Shown piece by piece: positions 58,133-64,000 of a stretch of 64,000 bases of DNA. Position 1 is the stretch's first letter; the number at the start of each line of letters is the position of its first letter. Where the stretch lies: assembly GCF_040545805.1 (NCBI RefSeq), contig NZ_JBEPMO010000006.1:86255-150254 (forward strand), read 5' to 3'. This DNA is from Moheibacter stercoris (lineage in GTDB: Bacteria; Bacteroidota; Bacteroidia; Flavobacteriales; Weeksellaceae). The translations under genes were made by a program, and so were the position numbers. Below the pieces are notes generated by a model. That model saw nothing but the letters and a program-made list of their open reading frames with translations, was not told where the DNA came from and ran no database searches.

Positions 58133-60835
58133 TTATTCTAAAATTAATTCACGGTCTTCTTGAAAGGGTATAGTGGCATCGAGAATTTCTTCAATCAAAT
58201 TACTTAAATCTGTCTTGGTCACCTCAATCAATCCTGCATCGAAGAGTATTTCGTTGTCAATACTCATAGGAATTACTTCTTTTTTGGGATACTTCAACGG
58301 ATAAATTCCATACACAACTTTTTCGTTGGCAAATTTGGCATGGTACAAATACGCATAAAAGATCAATTGTAGCGGTTTATCAAATCCCGATTCAGAAAAA
58401 ATTCGCTCAAAATTTTCAGATTTAACTTTTAAGGAATCTGGCTTAACGGTTCCCGTTTTATAATCAATAATTCGTTTTTGACCATCCACGGAATCAATTC
58501 GGTCAATCACACCTTTTAATTTCACTTTTCTTCCCGAATTCAATTCTAGTTCCGTTTCAGATTTCAACTCCATTTCCAAAATACTGAATTCATGCTTGCC
58601 CGATAAATTTTGGTCATTCTTCAATACATTTTCCACAAAAGTTTGAGCGATTTTGTAAATCAACAAATTCTTCCCCGATTTGAATTCTCCGCTTTTGTAA
58701 TGCTTTTTGAAGTTTTCATTCAATTGAAATTCCAAATTTTTAAACATCGAATCAAAATCAGATGGAATGAGTATTTTTTTCAAATGAGGCGTATACAAAA
58801 TCTCAAGTGTTTCATGGACAACATTTCCAAGTATCCTTGCTCCAACAGTTTCTTCAGCTTCTTCGAATTCACTTAAACCCAAAACTCTTTGTTGATAGAA
58901 TTCAATCGGATTTCTCAAATAATTGTTCAAGGAAGAAGGTGAAATTCCGTTTTCAGCCCAAGAATTCAATCGATTTAAAATGGTTGGAGTTTTGGGAATT
59001 AGTAATTCCTGATTCTTTTGTGCGTGAAATTTTGCAGCCGCACTTTTATGATTGATCTTATGCCCCGATTCGATTTCAATTTGGGTAATAAATCTACTTT
59101 TTTCTCCTGTTCCCAAAGCGTCTGCTTCTGAATTGTATAGCAATTGAATGCTTTCTGCACGTTGCAACAATCGGTAAAAATGATAGGCAAAAATCGCATC
59201 ATTTTCGGTATAGGTCTGCAAACTCATTTGTCTTCTGATGTCAAATGGAATGAAGGAATTTTCGACTCTTCCTGGAGGTAAAATACCATCGTTCACCGAC
59301 GTCATGATGATATTTTTAAAATCCAACAATCGCGTTTCGAGCAATCCGACAACTTGCAATCCTTCCAAAGGTTCGCCTACGAAAGAAATGGTTTCGTTTT
59401 GAAGCAATTTGGTATACAATACATACAAAGTCTTGAAATCTTGTATTCCTTCAAAATCTTGCAATTCCTCCTTTAATTGCGTAAATAACAATCCAAATCT
59501 GTACAAAAACTCTTTGTCCATATTGTTGAGTTCGACTTTGGCTTCTCGCATCAGTCGGTGCGTCCATTGAAGCAATAGATCTACAAATTCTCGAATCGAT
59601 GGAGGAATTTTGAACAAATCGGCGTATAAACTATCCTTTAGTTGTTCGATCAAAAATTCAGAAGTAGAAAAAATTCTATTTTCAAATTGAATGTCTTTTT
59701 TTAACTGATTCGCAACATCAGAAGATTCTTTAAAAATCTGATTTCCTAGAATATCGATCACATTTTTATAATAGAATAATTTTCCTTTTCCTAACTTTTC
59801 TCGGTTCATTTGCAATTCAAAAACCGCCCGAAAAAAATAAGCCATCGAAGATTTATTCAACGGAAAACCCATCGTAATATTGACACGATCTATTTGTGAT
59901 GGAATCGAACTTAAAACAGCTGGCAAAAAGGTTTCATCGGTCAAAACTACTAAAGTTTCTGTCCATTCATCTTCAGGAATCTTGGACAATAATTGATGAA
60001 GATATTTGGCTTGCCCAACACGTTTGCTAAAACTGATGACTTCAATATTTTTTTCTTTGGAAAATTCGTCAAATGTCCATTTCCAATCGGGATCTTGTTC
60101 TTTGTAATTTCGAAGAAAAACACCAGCTTCTTGATATGGATTGTTCAAATAATAGGCGTCAGCATCCCAAAACAAACTTGCTTTTCCATGTTTTTTCAAA
60201 TCAAATACAATCTTTTTCTCGGCTTGAGACAAGGCATTTAATCCTACAAAAACAAAATGATGAGATTGATTTTCGATGAAATTGTCAAGATTTTCAACCG
60301 CCTTTTTGTACATCAATCCTCGATAGGCAAAACCTTTTGCTAGCAAATCAGTTTTTAACTGGCGAAATAAATCGCTCGCCATTTTCCAAAAGAAAAGATG
60401 ATTGGAAACCAATTTATTGCTATTGAGATCCAAATTTTCATTTCCCCATTTCTTGATTCTTTCGGTTGAAACGAGATACTCAAATAAATAATTAGAGTCC
60501 ACCAAAGAAGAGTCGATATCATCAAAATCTTGTAACAACGTAGGAATCCATTTTAAGAAATTGGAAAACTCATCAGGTTTATCAACAACTTTCTGATAAG
60601 ATTCATAAGCTTGAAACCATAGTTGAATTTGTGAAATTCGTTGCAAACCAGCGATTTCATTGATAAAATCATCAATACTTACGAATTCCGGCAAAATACT
60701 ATTTCGCAAATGCTTTTTGAACGCATTTTGAAAGAATAATTTGGGCCTATTACCCGGAAGAATAATTCGAATTTGTTCCAAATTTTCATGAGTTTGCAAC
60801 AAATCTTCGACAACTTTATCAATAAATTTTCCCAT
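58133..60835 (-). CDS. AddB-like helicase-nuclease subunit (PD-(D/E)XK family)
   Basis: 900 residues. The N-terminal inactivated-helicase part begins IRIILPGNRPKLFFQNAF. The C-terminal RecB-type nuclease domain (about 640-900) has LKGVIDRID and RIIDYKTGTV, the Asp/Glu-x-Lys catalytic core. The fold and length match the AddB or 'RexB-like' subunit that processes double-strand breaks with an AddA helicase-nuclease. No AddA-like gene is in the window. The start overlaps the exporter stop by 1 bp. Confidence 0.85.
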   Translation of the reverse strand: MGKFIDKVVEDLLQTHENLEQIRIILPGNRPKLFFQNAFKKHLRNSILPEFVSIDDFINEIAGLQRISQIQLWFQAYESYQKVVDKPDEFSNFLKWIPTLLQDFDDIDSSLVDSNYLFEYLVSTERIKKWGNENLDLNSNKLVSNHLFFWKMASDLFRQLKTDLLAKGFAYRGLMYKKAVENLDNFIENQSHHFVFVGLNALSQAEKKIVFDLKKHGKASLFWDADAYYLNNPYQEAGVFLRNYKEQDPDWKWTFDEFSKEKNIEVISFSKRVGQAKYLHQLLSKIPEDEWTETLVVLTDETFLPAVLSSIPSQIDRVNITMGFPLNKSSMAYFFRAVFELQMNREKLGKGKLFYYKNVIDILGNQIFKESSDVANQLKKDIQFENRIFSTSEFLIEQLKDSLYADLFKIPPSIREFVDLLLQWTHRLMREAKVELNNMDKEFLYRFGLLFTQLKEELQDFEGIQDFKTLYVLYTKLLQNETISFVGEPLEGLQVVGLLETRLLDFKNIIMTSVNDGILPPGRVENSFIPFDIRRQMSLQTYTENDAIFAYHFYRLLQRAESIQLLYNSEADALGTGEKSRFITQIEIESGHKINHKSAAAKFHAQKNQELLIPKTPTILNRLNSWAENGISPSSLNNYLRNPIEFYQQRVLGLSEFEEAEETVGARILGNVVHETLEILYTPHLKKILIPSDFDSMFKNLEFQLNENFKKHYKSGEFKSGKNLLIYKIAQTFVENVLKNDQNLSGKHEFSILEMELKSETELELNSGRKVKLKGVIDRIDSVDGQKRIIDYKTGTVKPDSLKVKSENFERIFSESGFDKPLQLIFYAYLYHAKFANEKVVYGIYPLKYPKKEVIPMSIDNEILFDAGLIEVTKTDLSNLIEEILDATIPFQEDRELILE

Positions 60836-61161
60836 TAATTTGATACAGCTTTAAGTCCAACGATGGATGCAATCAAGGTACAAATAAAAAAGATTCTCCA
60901 AAATGTAGCAGGTTCATTGAATACAAAAATTCCCATCAAAACGGTTCCAACTGCTCCAATTCCCGTCCAAACGGCATAAGCTGTTCCCAAAGGCAAGGTT
61001 TGCGTTGCCTTCATCAACAAGACCATACTGATGGTTAAACAAACCAAAAATCCGGCATACCAAAGATACGATTCTGTCCCTGTTGTTTCTTTTGCTTTCC
61101 CCAAACAAGAGGCAAAACCTACTTCAAATAGACCAGCAATAATTAGGATAACCCAATTCAT
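60835..61161 (-). CDS. SMR-family transporter, Gdx/SugE guanidinium exporter type
   Basis: 108 residues and four membrane helices. The essential Glu14 lies in IAGLFEVGFA, and PLGTAYAVWTGIGAVGTVL matches Gdx (SugE) closely. Gdx proteins are antiparallel dimers that exchange guanidinium for protons. No guanidine riboswitch is recognisable upstream. The 3' end overlaps the AddB-like gene by 1 bp. Confidence 0.92.
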   Translation of the reverse strand: MNWVILIIAGLFEVGFASCLGKAKETTGTESYLWYAGFLVCLTISMVLLMKATQTLPLGTAYAVWTGIGAVGTVLMGIFVFNEPATFWRIFFICTLIASIVGLKAVSN

Positions 61162-61230
61162 AATTTCAAATTTTATTTCTCGTCAAATTACGGAAATTTT
61201 GAGGAAAGATTTTACTAAAACTAGAATGTG

Positions 61231-61238
61231 TATTTTTG
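61231..61238 (+). promoter_or_regulatory. -7 box TATTTTTG directly before the gene at 61243
   Basis: A TAnnTTTG match ending 4 nt before ATG 61243, the same spacing as at trmD and the XRE gene. Confidence 0.6.
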
Positions 61239-61242
61239 CAAA

Positions 61243-61599
61243 ATGAATGCGACAGAATTAACAGCAAAAGAAAAGTGGACCAAAGTAGAAGAATTTTTCG
61301 CTCAGAATTTTACGGGTGGAGAAACACCCGATTTGGATACGATATTATTTTTGATTGGCGTTCAGGAATTGGGGAAAGGAAAACGAAAATTCAAGAAAGA
61401 TGACAAAGTCAATCTTTTACATATTGCAGTTTGTCGAGTTTTAGAACCATTTGGCTATTATCGTTTTGATGGATTGGACAAAGATGGTTGGCCACAATTT
61501 GAATTCTTGGAACCGCTTCCAGAATTGAAAGCCAACGAACAATCTTTGTTGATGAAACAAGCGATCATTCAATATTTTGAAGATCGTGAGTTATTCTAA
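61243..61599 (+). CDS. Conserved Bacteroidota protein of unknown function
   Basis: 118 residues from ATG 61243. Soluble and acidic at the start, with LDTILFLIGVQELGKGKRKFKKDDKVNLLHIAVCRVLEPFGYY in the centre. I recall this family as widespread in Bacteroidota without a known function. An in-frame ATG at 61228 lies upstream of the -7 box and is not used in this reading. Its last 4 bp overlap the convergent Nudix gene. Confidence 0.82.
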   Translation: MNATELTAKEKWTKVEEFFAQNFTGGETPDLDTILFLIGVQELGKGKRKFKKDDKVNLLHIAVCRVLEPFGYYRFDGLDKDGWPQFEFLEPLPELKANEQSLLMKQAIIQYFEDRELF

Positions 61600-62009
61600 G
61601 ATTTTCCTATTAACATTTTAATGACCAGTTGATCGGTTTCAAGAGAAACATCTGTGGGTTGAACTTCAGAAAGATCTTTCCAAATAATTTCCTGGATATC
61701 TTGATCGATAACCTTTAATTGATGGATGTCTTTTGCAATCACTTTGTAATACACCATGAAAATTTGTTCGTTTTCATCAAATCTTGATTGTAAAAAGAAA
61801 TCTTGGGTATAAAAATGTTCTAAAACTTCAATTTCTAAATTCAATTCTTCCAAAAATTCACGTTGCAAACATTCGATTGTTCCTTCTCCAAATTCCAATC
61901 CGCCACCAGGAAATTTATCTATGACAGTTCCAGCAAAAGGTTCTCGTATGATCATCAATTGGTTTTCAACCACCAATAATCCATAAACTCGTATGTTAAA
62001 CGGCGTCAT
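61596..62009 (-). CDS. Nudix hydrolase
   Basis: 137 residues. The Nudix box is complete: GGGLEFGEGTIECLQREFLEELNL, with the Glu pairs that bind metal. It should cleave a nucleoside diphosphate linked to another group; the substrate cannot be read from sequence. The start lies inside the end of the mnmD gene (14-bp overlap), so the two are coupled. Confidence 0.92.
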   Translation of the reverse strand: MTPFNIRVYGLLVVENQLMIIREPFAGTVIDKFPGGGLEFGEGTIECLQREFLEELNLEIEVLEHFYTQDFFLQSRFDENEQIFMVYYKVIAKDIHQLKVIDQDIQEIIWKDLSEVQPTDVSLETDQLVIKMLIGKS

Positions 62010-62718
62010 TTCTGTCCAATTTTTGTCCGACCAACATTTCTCTTTTCCCCGGAGGTCCAGGACGTTTTTCGACAGTCAATCCCGCTGCAATCAAGGCTCT
62101 TCTTACACTTCCTTTGGCCGAATACGTAGTAAAAATTCCGTTGGTTTTCAATGAAGGGATTATTTTCTGGAACAATTCTTCTGTCCATAATTCGGGTTGA
62201 ACTCGAGCACCAAAAGCATCAAAATAAATCAAGTCAAAGTTTTCTTTTGTATAATCGAATTCCATAAAATCTGCTTGAATTTTCTTCAACTGGAATTGAG
62301 GAGAAATAGTATTCATTTCTTCCCAATTTGACTCCATAAGGATTGAATAATTAGACTGAATAAATTCTAGTTGAAATTGATCATTTCCTTCAATTCCATG
62401 TAAAGAAGACGGATAGTCCAACAACGCAAATTCTTCCTTAGAAACAGGAAATTTCTCAATTCCCGTATACTTTATTTTCAGATTTCGCTTATGCGATTCC
62501 AACAAAGTAATCAAAGCATTTAAACCAGTTCCAAATCCGATTTCTAAAATGGAAATAGGCGAATCTGTCTTCATCAAATCCAAACCATTACGGATAAAAA
62601 CATGATAGGCTTCTTGAATTGCTCCATGTTTGGAATGATAAGACTCGTTCCATTCTGGTATAAAAAGAGTTGCAGAACCGTCTTCGGTTTTGATAATTTT
62701 TCTTGAAAACATGCTCAA
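61996..62718 (-). CDS. mnmD: tRNA 5-methylaminomethyl-2-thiouridine methyltransferase MnmD
   Basis: 240 residues, the stand-alone form of the MnmC methyltransferase domain. Motif I is ISILEIGFGTGLNALITLL; the active region LIYFDAFGARVQPELWTEELF and the end GPPGKREMLVGQ are diagnostic. It completes mnm5 modification of U34 in tRNA using SAM. The FAD-dependent MnmC oxidase domain is absent here. A start at Met3 is also possible. Confidence 0.92.
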   Translation of the reverse strand: MSMFSRKIIKTEDGSATLFIPEWNESYHSKHGAIQEAYHVFIRNGLDLMKTDSPISILEIGFGTGLNALITLLESHKRNLKIKYTGIEKFPVSKEEFALLDYPSSLHGIEGNDQFQLEFIQSNYSILMESNWEEMNTISPQFQLKKIQADFMEFDYTKENFDLIYFDAFGARVQPELWTEELFQKIIPSLKTNGIFTTYSAKGSVRRALIAAGLTVEKRPGPPGKREMLVGQKLDRNDAV

Positions 62719-62769
62719 AAGTATTAATATTTAATCGAGTATTAATCGGGATTTTACGATATTTATAAG

Positions 62770-62777
62770 TAAATTTG
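62770..62777 (+). promoter_or_regulatory. -7 box TAAATTTG of ilvE
   Basis: A TAnnTTTG match 33 nt before the ilvE ATG. Confidence 0.55.
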
Positions 62778-62810
62778 CGATTCGCGAAACAAAAATTAAA
62801 ATAAGTAAGT

Positions 62811-63881
62811 ATGATTATTGAAAAAATCAAAGAATCAAGATTTACTCCAGAAGTATTTGACATTGAAACGTTTGGAACCGCATTTTCTGACCATATGTTA
62901 TTGTGTTGGTACAAAGATGGAAAATGGGGCGAACCTATTATAAAACCTTACGGGAAATTAGATTTCACACCTGCTATATCAGTTGGACATTATGGGCAAG
63001 GAATTTTTGAAGGAATGAAAGCCTATAAAGGATCAAACGGAGATGTATATTTGTTTAGACCAGAGAAAAACTTTGAACGCTTAAATAAATCTGCAGTTCG
63101 TTTGGACATGCCAGAAATTCCTGAACATATTTTTATGGATGGATTGAAAGCTTTGGTTGATTTAGATAGACAATGGGTTCCTGCAACGCACGGTATGTCA
63201 TTGTACTTACGTCCTGTTATGTTTGCAACAGAGGAGGCTATAACAGCTCGTTCGTCAAACGAATATTTATTTGCCATTTTAACAGCGGTTGCTCCCAATT
63301 ATTACAACAAACCATTGTCTGTAAAAATTGCCGATCGTTATAGCCGCGCAGCCAATGGTGGAGTTGGATTTGCAAAAGCTGCAGGAAACTACGCAGGTTC
63401 TTTCTATCCGACGCATTTAGCACGTGAAGAAGGTTACGATCAAGTAGTTTGGACAGATGATGCAACGCATACGTTTATCGAGGAGGCTGGAACCATGAAC
63501 GTAATGGTTCGAATTGGAGACAAATTAATCACTGCTCCTACTTCTGAAAGAATTTTGGATGGAGTTACTCGTGATAGTATGTTGCAGTTGGCTACCAAAT
63601 TGGGTATCGAAGTTGAAGTTCGTAAAATTACCGTTCAAGAAGTTTATGATGCGCACAAAAGTGGTGAGTTAAAAGAAGTTTTTGGTGTAGGAACAGCTGT
63701 TGTTGTAAATAACTACGTTGCCGTTGGATATGGAGACGAAAGATTGGAATTGCCATTATTATCTCCTGAAGAATCTTATGGACAAATCTTAAAGAAAAAC
63801 TTAGTTGACTTACAAATGGGTGTTTCTGAAGATCCTTTTGGATGGAGAGTCAAAGTGGAAGAAAATTTAGTAGAAGCTTAA
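62811..63881 (+). CDS. ilvE: Branched-chain amino acid aminotransferase IlvE
   Basis: 356 residues, the longer fold-type IV form also found in eukaryotes. PLP-binding Lys is in GVGFAKAAGNYAGSFYP; substrate-site segments are GQGIFEGMKAYKG, SLYLRPVMFATE, IEEAGTMNVMV and GVTRDSMLQLA. It transfers the amino group between 2-oxoglutarate and the keto acids of Leu, Ile and Val. A clear terminator follows, so it is monocistronic. Confidence 0.96.
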   Translation: MIIEKIKESRFTPEVFDIETFGTAFSDHMLLCWYKDGKWGEPIIKPYGKLDFTPAISVGHYGQGIFEGMKAYKGSNGDVYLFRPEKNFERLNKSAVRLDMPEIPEHIFMDGLKALVDLDRQWVPATHGMSLYLRPVMFATEEAITARSSNEYLFAILTAVAPNYYNKPLSVKIADRYSRAANGGVGFAKAAGNYAGSFYPTHLAREEGYDQVVWTDDATHTFIEEAGTMNVMVRIGDKLITAPTSERILDGVTRDSMLQLATKLGIEVEVRKITVQEVYDAHKSGELKEVFGVGTAVVVNNYVAVGYGDERLELPLLSPEESYGQILKKNLVDLQMGVSEDPFGWRVKVEENLVEA

Positions 63882-63905
63882 AATTTTTCAATCAAGATAT
63901 AAAAT

Positions 63906-63936
63906 GAGGCTGTCTCAAAAGACAGTCTCTTTTTTA
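63906..63936 (+). terminator. Rho-independent terminator of ilvE
   Basis: GAGGCTGTCT (63906-63915) pairs with AGACAGTCTC (63920-63929), with one G-U pair, and is followed by seven T. The last 64 bases of the window after it show no gene. Confidence 0.88.
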
Positions 63937-64000
63937 TGCTTAATATTTATTTTTTGCTTCTTGGATATTAAAATTTCATTTTTCTAGCTTAAAAACTGAT

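Noticed and set aside
60850..61230. A guanidine riboswitch before the Gdx/SugE exporter.
   Set aside because: Only about 40-80 bp of upstream sequence is available before the divergent gene, and none of the conserved ACGR-type loops is visible.

Overview
The window is chromosomal DNA of a low-GC Bacteroidota bacterium, most probably of the order Flavobacteriales. Four signs support this. Many genes are preceded by the Bacteroidota -7 box TAnnTTTG, and purine-rich ribosome binding sites are scarce. A secreted metalloprotease ends in a type IX secretion (T9SS) sorting domain. Several families are typical of the phylum (DUF4230, DUF3667, stand-alone MnmD, ECF sigma factor paired with a beta-barrel protein). 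Intergenic palindromes such as TCCCGATAGCTATCGGGA are of a kind common in flavobacterial genomes. I cannot name the genus.

Layout. 1-20.1 kb is mixed housekeeping and envelope genes: clpC, an NRDE protein, a DinB/ATP-grasp pair, a rhomboid protease, a T9SS metalloprotease, a CAU-anticodon tRNA with a broken copy beside it, methylmalonyl-CoA epimerase, rbfA, an unusually long FtsX-like permease, an M14 carboxypeptidase, an XRE regulator with its own operators, an acyl-CoA carboxylase beta subunit, and an Fe-S Rrf2 regulator next to a truncated haemoglobin. 20.3-45.6 kb is a large surface-polysaccharide locus. It begins, in minus-strand transcription order, with a GT4, an acetyltransferase, a deacetylase, a formyltransferase, GT4, GT2, an EpsG-type polymerase, GT2, a WecA-type transferase, a Wza-type export lipoprotein, a Wzc-type tyrosine kinase and a PglC/WcaJ-type transferase. 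From 33 to 45.6 kb the strand switches repeatedly through further glycosyltransferases, methyltransferases, a UDP-glucuronate epimerase-like gene and acyltransferases, one of them broken by two lesions. No Wzx flippase is visible. 45.7-64 kb returns to housekeeping genes: menD, an NlpC/P60 peptidase, two ECF sigma factors, hemB, aldehyde dehydrogenase with DUF779, trmD, an alkyltransferase-like protein, a second deacetylase/formyltransferase pair, an AddB-like nuclease, a Gdx/SugE exporter, Nudix, mnmD and ilvE.

The most interesting points are: two separate deacetylase-formyltransferase gene pairs, suggesting an N-acetyl to N-formyl exchange on a surface sugar; a tRNA remnant whose anticodon loop and D-loop are both replaced by hairpins; three TTTAC-N4-GTAAA operators around the XRE gene, one enclosing its -7 box; three genes whose -7 box lies exactly 4 nt before the ATG, suggesting leaderless mRNAs; a sigma factor coupled to a protein joining an inner-membrane anchor to a beta-barrel; and a structured repeat at 611-694.
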